This document shows, piece by piece, positions 1-5,589 of a DNA stretch of 5,607 nucleotides. Location: contig DGRT01000049.1 of assembly GCA_002391105.1 (NCBI GenBank), forward strand, positions 27,540-33,146, given 5' to 3'. The notes beneath the pieces were generated by a model. The model searched no databases, was not told where the DNA came from, and saw only the letters and a program-made list of their open reading frames with translations. This DNA is from Lachnospiraceae bacterium UBA4381 (lineage in GTDB: Bacteria > Bacillota > Clostridia > Lachnospirales > Lachnospiraceae). Positions within the stretch are counted from its first letter, which is position 1. Every line of letters starts with the position of its first letter. Position numbers and translations under genes: made by a program.

Positions 1-21
1 AGGTGCCTGTCCCCTTGTCAC
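1..21 (-). repeat. 28-bp palindromic repeat, copy 1 (cut by the window edge)
   Basis: The 21 bases visible match, on the minus strand, the first 21 bases of the copy at 1275-1302 exactly (GTGACAAGGGGACAG followed by GCACCT). The rest lies beyond the left edge. The TGA at its second to fourth positions is the stop codon of the membrane protein gene. Its orientation relative to that gene is the same as that of the copies at 1323-1350 and 4316-4343 relative to theirs. Confidence 0.85.
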
Positions 22-1145
22 ATATGCGACTCTCTGTATGGGTTATCTTCCGTTGCATCAAATCCGTCCAGCAGGTACTCCTTCGGAATATACTTTTCAT
101 ACTTCAGATCCATATAATAATTGCAGAATATTTCTTCAGCGTAAATGATCCTGTTCTTATTATTCTTATCCGCCAGCGCATACACAAAACCATTATACGG
201 ATCCGCATATACTGCCAGCAGCTCATGTGTAGTTTCCTCTTTCACGCTGTAATAGCCTATATAATTCGTAGAAGGATACTCCTTCAGTCTCTCCAGTTCC
301 TTCGCATAGTCCTCATCATTATAGTCAACTACAAGATATCCCAGAAACTGACTATCCCAGGGATTATAATATACCATTTTGTAATCCTGAACCGTCATAG
401 ACTTTGTAATCTGCTCAGGCCAGATAGTTTCATCCATCCCCCATTTGATCCATTTCCGGTCAGAATCCTTATCCTCCATGTCAATATTAAATGACATATA
501 CTGTGCATATTCATTTACATCGTCATAAACTTCAACCTTTTCAAACATGGAGCCGATAAACAGTATCCCTATCAAACCTACAGTAACCAGCCATCTGAGG
601 GAGCCAAGTATTACTACTGCTATAGTCGCTATCTTTATCCCCTTTGCCAACCCCTTTACCTTTGTTAGCCTGCTGATGGAGTATGTAACACAAAGTGTAA
701 TAACCGCCATCGCCACAAAGAAAAGTATCGATGTAATATTTACAACAAAGTAAAATGTATCAGAACCCGGAAGCCTTGGCGAAAGGATGATCAACACCAG
801 TGAAAGGATCATTAATGAAAATGTTATGAGTTGGGTGCGTTTTAGTTTTTTGATCTTATCCCTGTTTTCCTCTGTGGAGGCTGATTCTCCTGCGGAAGTA
901 GTTTCTTCTTGGGAAGTTGTTTCTTCTTGGGAGGTTGTTTCTTCTTGGAAAGTTGTTTCTTCTTGGGAGGTTGTTTTTTCTTGGAAAGTTGTTTCTTCTT
1001 TGAAGTCAGTTTTCCCGGCAGAGTCCTGCTTTCCAGCATCGACCGGCTCTTCTTTTTCAGGAACTACAGTTGTAGCTTCTTTAGATTCAGCTTTGATTTC
1101 AGAATGTTCTGATTCTGTATTTTCTTTTTTTACATTTTCTTCCAT
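18..1145 (-). CDS. Membrane protein with Glu/Thr-rich hexapeptide repeat tract, three predicted TM helices and an extracytoplasmic C-terminal domain; function unknown
   Basis: I do not recognise this 375-residue protein. Residues 1-97 are acidic and low in complexity. Residues 50-85 are six tandem copies of a hexapeptide of the form EETTSQ or EETTFQ. A basic stretch (KIKKLKR, 97-103) precedes three hydrophobic segments at about 105-122, 131-155 and 172-199. The loop between the second and third segments is basic (SRLTKVKGLAKGIK). By the positive-inside rule the N-terminus is cytoplasmic and the roughly 175-residue C-terminal part is outside. That C-terminal part is rich in Tyr, Asp and Glu, with no motif I can name. 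The ATG is preceded by GAGGG with 8-nt spacing. The TGA stop lies inside a copy of the 28-bp palindromic repeat, so the last residues may have been set by repeat insertion. A weak promoter is visible upstream, so the gene is probably transcribed on its own. The gene is well supported; its function is not. Confidence 0.85.
   Translation of the reverse strand: MEENVKKENTESEHSEIKAESKEATTVVPEKEEPVDAGKQDSAGKTDFKEETTFQEKTTSQEETTFQEETTSQEETTSQEETTSAGESASTEENRDKIKKLKRTQLITFSLMILSLVLIILSPRLPGSDTFYFVVNITSILFFVAMAVITLCVTYSISRLTKVKGLAKGIKIATIAVVILGSLRWLVTVGLIGILFIGSMFEKVEVYDDVNEYAQYMSFNIDMEDKDSDRKWIKWGMDETIWPEQITKSMTVQDYKMVYYNPWDSQFLGYLVVDYNDEDYAKELERLKEYPSTNYIGYYSVKEETTHELLAVYADPYNGFVYALADKNNKNRIIYAEEIFCNYYMDLKYEKYIPKEYLLDGFDATEDNPYRESHM
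891..998 (-). repeat. Six tandem 18-bp units encoding EETT(S/F)Q hexapeptides
   Basis: Residues 50-85 of the membrane protein are encoded by six consecutive 18-bp units. The peptide units read EETTFQ, EKTTSQ, EETTFQ, EETTSQ, EETTSQ and EETTSA. The units remain very similar at the DNA level (a GAAGAAACAACTTCCCAA-like core), which is typical of a tract that expands or contracts by slippage or recombination while keeping frame. There are no spacers, so it is not a CRISPR array. It probably forms a flexible acidic linker on the cytoplasmic side; that role is inferred. Confidence 0.85.
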
Positions 1146-1168
1146 TTTTTCAGCCCTCGAAATATCTA

Positions 1169-1197
1169 CTTATAACCTTCAACTTATTACTTCACAA
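1169..1197 (-). promoter_or_regulatory. Possible promoter of the membrane protein gene
   Basis: On the minus strand, TTGTGA (1192-1197, 4 of 6 matches to the -35 consensus) is followed after 17 bp by TATAAG (1169-1174, 5 of 6 matches to the -10 consensus). Transcription would begin near 1162, leaving a short leader that still includes the GAGGG ribosome binding site at 1154-1158. The region is AT-rich, so chance matches are likely. This is only the best candidate. Confidence 0.3.
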
Positions 1198-1271
1198 TCA
1201 GCGACTACTCTATCATAACTATATACTCAGGAATTATCACATAGTATTTCATCTCTTTTGCATCACAAAAA

Positions 1272-1304
1272 CAGGTGACAAGGGGACAGGCACCTTGTCA
1301 CCTG
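1272..1304 (+). repeat. 28-bp palindromic repeat, copy 2 (plus orientation)
   Basis: The core at 1275-1302 reads GTGACAAGGGGACAG, GCA, CCTTGTCACC. Perfect 12-bp inverted arms CAGGTGACAAGG (1272-1283) and CCTTGTCACCTG (1293-1304) enclose a 9-base loop. No T tract follows, so it is not a standard intrinsic terminator. It forms a head-to-head pair with the copy at 1323-1350 across a 20-bp spacer. It is the only one of the four copies that does not abut a stop codon. Confidence 0.92.
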
Positions 1305-1322
1305 CTTAGTTTAGAACCAAAA

Positions 1323-1350
1323 GGTGACAAGGTGCCTGTCCCCCTGTCAC
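1323..1350 (-). repeat. 28-bp palindromic repeat, copy 3 (minus orientation)
   Basis: Read on the minus strand it is GTGACAGGGGGACAG, GCA, CCTTGTCACC, which is 27 of 28 bases identical to the copy at 1275-1302. Its first base (1350) is the G of the TAG stop of the ATPase gene. The next three bases give an in-frame TGA, so the gene ends in tandem stops TAG-TGA. Paired with its inverted neighbour it could form one long hairpin in the intergenic RNA. Confidence 0.92.
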
Positions 1351-2645
1351 TATATACAAAATACTGCATATAGTGGAACTGATTTAATTCCATCAGTATA
1401 TCCGAAATTATTTTCCGATATTCTGATTACATATTTTGGATTGTACCTTGAACGATAATTATTCAAACTGGTAGATCTTTTATGCCTTCCAGATTTAATC
1501 TCTATCGGAATAATATCTTCATCTATTTCAGTAATAATATCTATCTCCATATTTTCTGCCGGTTTGTAATAATATATATCCTCAAACTTAAGTTTTAACT
1601 GACACAGAACATAATTTTCTATAACAGCACCTTTATATATATTACTTACATCCGCTAAAAGATCTTTATAGTTTAATTTACAAATACTACATAGCAGTCC
1701 CACGTCAGAAAGGTAAATCTTGAAACTATCAGCATTCTCATAAGCCTTTAACGGAGACATAGGTGAATCCAGCTTATTTAGCCTTATGATCATATCAGAG
1801 GATGTCAACCAGTCAATAGGGCCATAAAAATCTCTTTTAATCGCATTTAAACGAATTTCCTTATATTTAAATTTAGGATTATCACGTGCAAGCTGTCTTG
1901 GAATAGACTCGTAAACTGCATTAATTTTAGTTGATTCTGTAGCATTATTTACATATTTTGACATATCTGCCAGATAAGCCAATCTGATATATGAAAGAAT
2001 CTGCCGGTCAGCCTTTAATACATCTTTTTCTGAGTCTAAATATTCTTTTACCATTTGAGGCATACCGCCAATCAAAAGATAATCATGGTATAAAGATAAC
2101 GCTTTATTATGTATCCCTTCAGGTAGCTGTTTCATGGTCTTATATGCTTCAGTAATTGCATCTCGAAGCATTTCCTCCCCTGCGGCAAGTAGAAACTCTT
2201 CAAAGTCCATAGGGTACATATTTTTGATCTGAACCTTCCCTACCGGAAATGAACTTTGAAATCTCTTTAGCTTAACCCCCAACAAGCTTCCCGCACCAAT
2301 AACACGGTAGTTTTTATCAGATTCACAAAAATACTTTAAAGAAGTAATTGCCTTTTCACTTTGTTGAATCTCATCTATAAAGATTGGTGTATTATGATCA
2401 ATCGGTCTTCCAAGCATTATACTCAGATTCCGCAATATCGTTTCCGGGGACAAATCATCTTCAAATACAGAAATAAGGTCTCTATGCTCTTCAAGATTAA
2501 TATAAACATAATCCTTATATTTATTTTCACAGAAGTACTTTATTATCCATGTTTTCCCAACCTGTCTGGCACCAATAACAAGCATGGGTTCCTGCACGCT
2601 TTTTTCTTCCCATTTTTCTAATTCTTTTATAAACTTTCTATACAT
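1350..2645 (-). CDS. AAA+ ATPase with DUF4143 / nuclease-like C-terminal domain (AAA_14-DUF4143 family)
   Basis: This is a 431-residue protein of the AAA_14 plus DUF4143 type, a large, mostly uncharacterised family of bacterial and archaeal ATPases, often patchily distributed. Visible motifs are Walker A GARQVGKT (25-32), Walker B IFIDEIQ (88-94) with adjacent D and E, a sensor-like GAGS (117-120), the GGMP signature (193-196), YLSDVGLL (311-318) and GAVIENYVL (339-347). Near the C-terminus, EIDIITE (367-373) followed by PIEIKSG (380-386) matches a PD-(D/E)xK-like nuclease core, a usual feature of the family that need not be catalytically active. The length is normal for the family. I chose the ATG at 2645 because a G6 run (2654-2659) lies 8 nt upstream. 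The in-frame GTG at 2654 overlaps that run and has no ribosome binding site of its own. The gene is visibly more AT-rich than the glycosyltransferase gene, suggesting separate acquisition. It is flanked by non-coding regions and appears to be a single-gene unit. Confidence 0.93.
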   Translation of the reverse strand: MYRKFIKELEKWEEKSVQEPMLVIGARQVGKTWIIKYFCENKYKDYVYINLEEHRDLISVFEDDLSPETILRNLSIMLGRPIDHNTPIFIDEIQQSEKAITSLKYFCESDKNYRVIGAGSLLGVKLKRFQSSFPVGKVQIKNMYPMDFEEFLLAAGEEMLRDAITEAYKTMKQLPEGIHNKALSLYHDYLLIGGMPQMVKEYLDSEKDVLKADRQILSYIRLAYLADMSKYVNNATESTKINAVYESIPRQLARDNPKFKYKEIRLNAIKRDFYGPIDWLTSSDMIIRLNKLDSPMSPLKAYENADSFKIYLSDVGLLCSICKLNYKDLLADVSNIYKGAVIENYVLCQLKLKFEDIYYYKPAENMEIDIITEIDEDIIPIEIKSGRHKRSTSLNNYRSRYNPKYVIRISENNFGYTDGIKSVPLYAVFCI

Positions 2646-2653
2646 AATGAACA

Positions 2654-2659
2654 CCCCCC
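2654..2659 (-). promoter_or_regulatory. G-run ribosome binding site that decides the ATPase start
   Basis: Six consecutive G on the minus strand lie 8 nt before the ATG at 2643-2645 and are the only Shine-Dalgarno-like element here. Because the alternative GTG start (2652-2654) uses the last G of this run, the ATG start is favoured. A pure G6 run is unusual next to the AGGAGG-type sites of the other genes. Confidence 0.55.
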
Positions 2660-2679
2660 AACAAGATGAATCTGATTAG

Positions 2680-2709
2680 ATAATATCATTATAATAAGCT
2701 TATTATCAA
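2680..2709 (-). promoter_or_regulatory. Candidate ATPase promoter with a 16-bp palindromic operator-like site
   Basis: On the minus strand, TTGATA (2704-2709) is followed after 18 bp by TATTAT (2680-2685); each matches its consensus at 5 of 6 positions. The predicted start is near 2673, about 28 nt before the ATG. A perfect 16-bp palindrome ATAATAAGCTTATTAT (2691-2706) lies in the spacer and overlaps the -35 box, where a repressor would sit. The region is very AT-rich, so both the promoter and the operator are tentative. Confidence 0.4.
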
Positions 2710-3057
2710 GAAATAAATGAAAACTTTCAGTTTTTTCGTATTATTTTTATGATTAGATTCTTTTTTTTGCCGGAATAAGTGCCGTTGTCAATATCGGATG
2801 AAATTCTTGAGTTTCCGTCCTTTTGACGGTCACTCATCAACATTTTCATTTGGTTATAGAATCTCAAAAGGCATATATCGGCTACTTTCCTACGCCAAAG
2901 AAGGTGTCCGCTTCTGGTTCAAAACGAAGCGCCCTAAGTATCGACAACTATGCCTTAAATTAATAGCATGATATTCTAGTCTCATATTTACGAGATGCCC
3001 TGCATCGCAGGGCTTATTAGAGTACTCACAAATGTAAAATGCAGCTAAAGTCTGAAC
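2710..3057. other. Intergenic region, no convincing gene; hairpins and one doubtful small ORF
   Basis: Between the ATPase promoter region and the terminator of the secreted repeat protein gene I see no convincing gene. A plus-strand ORF at 2798-2971 encodes a basic 57-residue peptide starting MKFLSFRPFDGHSS. It has no clear ribosome binding site, and its frame stays open upstream of the ATG with no in-frame stop nearby. Two hairpins are visible: CCGTC/GACGG with a 5-nt loop (2815-2829), and GCCCTG/CAGGGC with a 5-nt loop (2997-3013). An 8-T run lies at 2761-2768. The segment from about 2770 to 3015 looks less AT-rich and more structured than its flanks. It could be a repeat or element remnant, or a non-coding RNA, but nothing proves either. 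Confidence 0.4.
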
Positions 3058-3095
3058 AAAAAACCGGCTACAGAACATATGCTCCGCAGCCGGTT
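3058..3095 (-). terminator. Rho-independent terminator of the secreted repeat protein gene
   Basis: On the minus strand an 8-bp perfect stem AACCGGCT/AGCCGGTT (3088-3095 with 3062-3069) is extended inward by Watson-Crick and G-U pairs to a small ATAT loop. A run of six T (3058-3063) follows directly. It lies about 60 bp past the stop of the gene at 3157-4152. This is the clearest intrinsic terminator in the window. Confidence 0.9.
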
Positions 3096-3156
3096 CAATG
3101 TAATTATTATATTTGATCAACTTTCCAATGATACTATTTTCTTCCTGTCAGCATAA

Positions 3157-4152
3157 TCAATTTCCGATGGTACTTATAAGATTTCTAATTTTCATAAAGT
3201 CACCGGTATCATGATTATAAATGTCCATGTCTTCGCGCCAGTATCCGTCATTGTCAAAATAGCAGAGCCGTCCATCTATGACAGCCACGCTGGATCTTTC
3301 ATAATAACCGTCATTTCCATACCACCATTTTCCGTTATCACTGTGCCATGAATACACTTCACTTCCACAAACACCGCTATCATCCATATAATAGCCGTCG
3401 TAGTAAACATCTACATGAAAATCTTTCATTGACCCGGTGCTAGATTCATAGAGATTATCGGTAAAACTGTTATACATACATCCGTGGTTGTCAAAGCTGT
3501 ACCACACGCCATCAATGTATCTCCATCCAACGCACGCCTTGCCTGAGTCATCTCCATATGCCCAGTACTCCATCCAAGATGCATCCTCATTTCGATAGTG
3601 TATCCATCCATTTGTCAACATCCTTCCACTGTTGTCAAAAACATAGTAATCAGGATTATCTGAACTGCCTACATTATAAGTATCTCCCGATACCATGAAG
3701 CCACTGGAATTTATATAGTACCAGTCATTCCCATCTAGCAACCATCCTGTCTTAAGGCTGTTATCATCAGCGACATAGAACCAGAATTTATACATGTTTT
3801 CCTGATTGTATATATTTAGAGTGCCTGTAACCCCAGTAGTTGAGATAACGTTCCATCCCTTCTTTTCAATCCGGTATCCATCCTTATCAAATGCATAAAG
3901 TACATTATCGATCTTTCTTATACCGTAATCCATATCTCCACATTTTAATACTGTCCCGTCATCATTAACAAAACGTGTTCTTCCATCTGCTGTCTTCTCC
4001 CAATGCCAGCCATCCACGTTGTTACTCAGAGACTTGTCCCTTGGATAGTTTGCAGCCGATACTTTACCATTACCCGGCACATATAATATAGATAATATCA
4101 TTGCTGCAATTGTGACAAAACATAAAATACCTCTTCTCATTACCTCCTTCAT
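3157..4152 (-). CDS. Secreted protein made of cell-wall-binding (choline-binding-type) repeats
   Basis: This 331-residue protein has a signal peptide: a basic N-terminus (MKEVMRR), a hydrophobic core at about 8-25, and a likely cleavage site after VSA (31-33). The mature part is rich in Trp, Tyr, Gly and Asp and consists of degenerate repeats of about 20 residues, each with an aromatic pair, a turn and Gly. Examples are GWLLDGNDWYYINSSG (136-151), YYVFDNSGRMLTNGW (169-183), GWRYIDGVWYSFDNHG (209-224), GKWWYGNDGYY (274-284) and DGRLCYFDNDGYW (293-305). This is the pattern of cell-wall-binding/choline-binding repeats, which bind teichoic acids or other envelope glycans. No catalytic domain is visible, so it is probably a surface-attached or secreted binding protein. 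The first ATG is chosen because GGAGG (4158-4162) lies 5 nt before it; the ATG at codon 5 is too close to its own GGAGG-like sequence. A strong terminator follows the gene. The target ligand is unknown. Confidence 0.9.
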   Translation of the reverse strand: MKEVMRRGILCFVTIAAMILSILYVPGNGKVSAANYPRDKSLSNNVDGWHWEKTADGRTRFVNDDGTVLKCGDMDYGIRKIDNVLYAFDKDGYRIEKKGWNVISTTGVTGTLNIYNQENMYKFWFYVADDNSLKTGWLLDGNDWYYINSSGFMVSGDTYNVGSSDNPDYYVFDNSGRMLTNGWIHYRNEDASWMEYWAYGDDSGKACVGWRYIDGVWYSFDNHGCMYNSFTDNLYESSTGSMKDFHVDVYYDGYYMDDSGVCGSEVYSWHSDNGKWWYGNDGYYERSSVAVIDGRLCYFDNDGYWREDMDIYNHDTGDFMKIRNLISTIGN

Positions 4153-4315
4153 TTTACCCTCCTTAAATTGTTTTTTTACAGATACTGAAAGGTATCATCC
4201 CCGTCCCAGCAAGAACAGATATCTTCTTGTATCAGTCGCAGTTTTATAATTTATGCTCCCAATTCCTTGATGTGGGTGTCAAAAGTCGGAGTTTAAAGGC
4301 CGGCTTCTGATATAA
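4153..4315. promoter_or_regulatory. Upstream region of the secreted repeat protein gene
   Basis: This stretch holds no gene. On the minus strand it has a perfect -35 hexamer TTGACA (4277-4282), but no good -10 box at 16-18 bp. The nearest AT-rich candidate, CATAAATTATAAAA, begins about 21 bp away. A small hairpin GATAC/GTATC (4181-4196) lies shortly before the AAGGAGGG ribosome binding site at 4157-4164. A promoter is expected here because the gene has its own terminator and follows a repeat, but its exact position cannot be fixed. Confidence 0.3.
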
Positions 4316-4343
4316 GGTGACAAGGGGACTGTCCCCTTGTCAC
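4316..4343 (-). repeat. 28-bp palindromic repeat, copy 4 (fully palindromic variant)
   Basis: On the minus strand it reads GTGACAAGGGGACAG, TCC, CCTTGTCACC, identical to the copy at 1275-1302 except that the central triplet GCA is TCC. That change makes perfect 13-bp arms GTGACAAGGGGAC (4317-4329) and GTCCCCTTGTCAC (4331-4343) around one central base. It contains the TGA stop (4340-4342) of the glycosyltransferase gene. No T tract follows, although such a stable hairpin could still stall polymerase or protect the mRNA 3' end. Confidence 0.93.
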
Positions 4344-5287
4344 ATTTCAGATTGGATTAATTCCAAGGCTGCTTCTTCATACGATGCCATGAACCGAGCC
4401 GCCAGCCGTTCCGCAATTTTTGTATCTCCGCAAAGTATCCGCAACTGGTTTTCCGTAAGACGATTCATCCAATCCCTCCATAGTGTTGCTCCACATTCTC
4501 CATATCCATGTGCCAGAAGCTCATTTTTAACATATGCATACACCACTCTGTTATCCTGAAGCGCACATAAAGGTGGTGTATAGCTGAGCGAATTCTTTGT
4601 ATCTGTCCATCTATATCCAGTCGCATATGTGACAGCAACAGCCTGAGCCCGCGCAAAAGCAGAAATATTGAAGCAAGTGTCCTCTCCGATGCGAATAGAT
4701 CTGTCTATCCCCTTAAAGATGTTTCGGGCAAGTTCAGTGCGAAAAAGCTTGTCGCACATGCTGTGGGATATGGTCACAGCATTTTCCCTTCCTCCAAGCA
4801 TTCGCTTCCAGATTTCATTCATCTGCGAGCCGTAAGGGAAAAGTCCTTTTGATACTGACCAGATACGTTTTTGCTCCATTTTTACTTCATCTGAATCAGT
4901 GCAGGTTCGGTCCCAACAATTCGCCCCAGCGATGATGTCTGCCTTGCCGTACGGATCCACCTGATGACCTCCTGTAACCAATGATTCAATCCAAGTGGAC
5001 TCCACACGGTCATCTGCATCTGCAAAAATAATCCAATCCCCACAAGCTTCTCTTGCTCCAGCCGACCTTGCTGCAGTTGGACCCGCATGACAGATAGACA
5101 AAGCGCGGACATTTGCATGATGCCGAGAAAGTTCTTTTATGCATGCAAGCGTGCCGTCGTCTGATCCGTCATCTACACAGATCACTTCAATGTCTTTCAG
5201 CGTTTGCGATACGCAGTCCTGTACCAGATCAGGCAAAGTAGCTTCCGCATTGAACGCAGGAATCACGATGCTGATTGCAGGTTGCAT
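4340..5287 (-). CDS. Family 2 glycosyltransferase, partner of the double-glycine leader peptide
   Basis: This 315-residue GT2 (GT-A fold) enzyme transfers a sugar from a nucleotide sugar. It has no membrane segment and should be cytosolic. Visible motifs are SIVIPAFNAE (6-15), VDDGS (38-42), the metal-binding DADD (90-93), CDKLFR (178-183) and GED (201-203), where the catalytic acidic residue of the family is expected. The C-terminal third is helical-looking. I chose the ATG at 5287 because GGAGG (5296-5300) lies 8 nt upstream; the in-frame GTG at 5296 overlaps that site. The gene begins 15 bp after the peptide gene and is surely in the same operon. That placement suggests it glycosylates the peptide, as the GT2 enzyme SunS does in sublancin biosynthesis. 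It is shorter than SunS, and a role in cell-surface glycan synthesis is not excluded. Its TGA stop lies inside a palindromic repeat. Family call is secure; acceptor is inferred. Confidence 0.93.
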   Translation of the reverse strand: MQPAISIVIPAFNAEATLPDLVQDCVSQTLKDIEVICVDDGSDDGTLACIKELSRHHANVRALSICHAGPTAARSAGAREACGDWIIFADADDRVESTWIESLVTGGHQVDPYGKADIIAGANCWDRTCTDSDEVKMEQKRIWSVSKGLFPYGSQMNEIWKRMLGGRENAVTISHSMCDKLFRTELARNIFKGIDRSIRIGEDTCFNISAFARAQAVAVTYATGYRWTDTKNSLSYTPPLCALQDNRVVYAYVKNELLAHGYGECGATLWRDWMNRLTENQLRILCGDTKIAERLAARFMASYEEAALELIQSEM

Positions 5288-5295
5288 TCCGAACA

Positions 5296-5300
5296 CCTCC
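5296..5300 (-). promoter_or_regulatory. Ribosome binding site that decides the glycosyltransferase start
   Basis: GGAGG on the minus strand lies 8 nt before the ATG at 5285-5287 and inside the 15-bp gap after the peptide stop codon. It overlaps the alternative GTG at 5294-5296, which therefore cannot be the start. Confidence 0.8.
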
Positions 5301-5302
5301 GC

Positions 5303-5575
5303 TTAACTTATTGACCATCCACAATCTTTGCATCTGACTGCATGGCCATAGCAGCCTTTCCTTGCTGAATAAGTTTCAAGATTTGTGCTTCCGCATTGTC
5401 TGCATCTTGTGATTCCTCTTGTCTCGTAATCCATCATACCGCCATTGACCATTTCAAGCATGTCCGGAGAAAGATCGATTTGGCTTTCCTCTGCAAAAGC
5501 ACTGATCTCTTCGCTTGTTTGAGAAGCTTTGGCTTCTGCAAGTTGTTTTTCAAGATGTTCGCTGTTATTTTCCAT
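5303..5575 (-). CDS. Double-glycine leader peptide with five-cysteine core (putative RiPP/bacteriocin precursor, glycocin-like or zinc-ribbon-like)
   Basis: This is a 90-residue precursor-like peptide. Residues 1-46 form an acidic, helix-prone leader ending LSPDMLEMVNGG (35-46). This matches the class II/Nif11-style pattern with L at -12, L at -7, V at -4 and GG at -2/-1, the signal cut by C39 peptidases of bacteriocin ABC exporters. The predicted core (47-90, 44 residues) has five Cys at 58, 61, 75, 82 and 85. Two CxxC pairs (CRQC and CKDC) flank a lone Cys in KGCYGH. Five Cys with a central Gly-flanked Cys recalls sublancin, but CxxCGS...CxxCGW is also a good zinc-ribbon signature. The ATG follows a strong AGGAGG with 8-nt spacing. 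The adjacent GT2 gene supports a modified peptide. The gene call and leader are strong; core chemistry and activity are inferred. No exporter, immunity gene or peptidase is in the window. Confidence 0.88.
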   Translation of the reverse strand: MENNSEHLEKQLAEAKASQTSEEISAFAEESQIDLSPDMLEMVNGGMMDYETRGITRCRQCGSTNLETYSARKGCYGHAVRCKDCGWSIS

Positions 5576-5583
5576 AGGTATTA

Positions 5584-5589
5584 CCTCCT
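5584..5589 (-). promoter_or_regulatory. Consensus ribosome binding site of the peptide gene
   Basis: A perfect AGGAGG on the minus strand lies 8 nt before the ATG at 5573-5575, the strongest site in the window, as expected for a highly translated precursor peptide. Only 32 bp upstream are visible and they show no promoter, so transcription probably starts beyond the right edge. Confidence 0.85.

Noticed and set aside
3..494. Plus-strand ORF of 163 codons rich in Ile
   Set aside because: It is antisense to the C-terminal part of the membrane protein, with hydrophobic skew from complementing an AT-rich acidic coding region; no ribosome binding site.
787..1218. Plus-strand ORF of 143 codons rich in Val, Ser and Trp
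   Set aside because: It is the antisense of the repeat tract of the membrane protein gene; its VVSSWE-type periodicity comes from the 18-bp units, and it lacks a ribosome binding site.
1272..1350. Intrinsic terminators formed by the 28-bp repeats
   Set aside because: The hairpins are stable, but no T tract follows any of them on the relevant strand, so I list them as repeats rather than terminators.
2997..3013. Second terminator (GCCCTG/CAGGGC hairpin)
   Set aside because: The tail is TTATTAG on the plus strand and lacks a T run on the minus strand, and no supported plus-strand gene precedes it.
2890..3120. Minus-strand ORF of 76 codons
   Set aside because: Its 5' part overlaps the strong intrinsic terminator at 3058-3095, it has no clear ribosome binding site, and the protein shows no recognisable pattern.
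1..4343. CRISPR array made by the four 28-bp repeats
   Set aside because: The copies are kilobases apart or inverted, with no regular spacers and no cas genes.
5294..5296. GTG start for the glycosyltransferase, adding three residues
   Set aside because: The codon overlaps the GGAGG ribosome binding site that serves the ATG at 5287; the same logic rejects the GTG at 2652-2654 for the ATPase.
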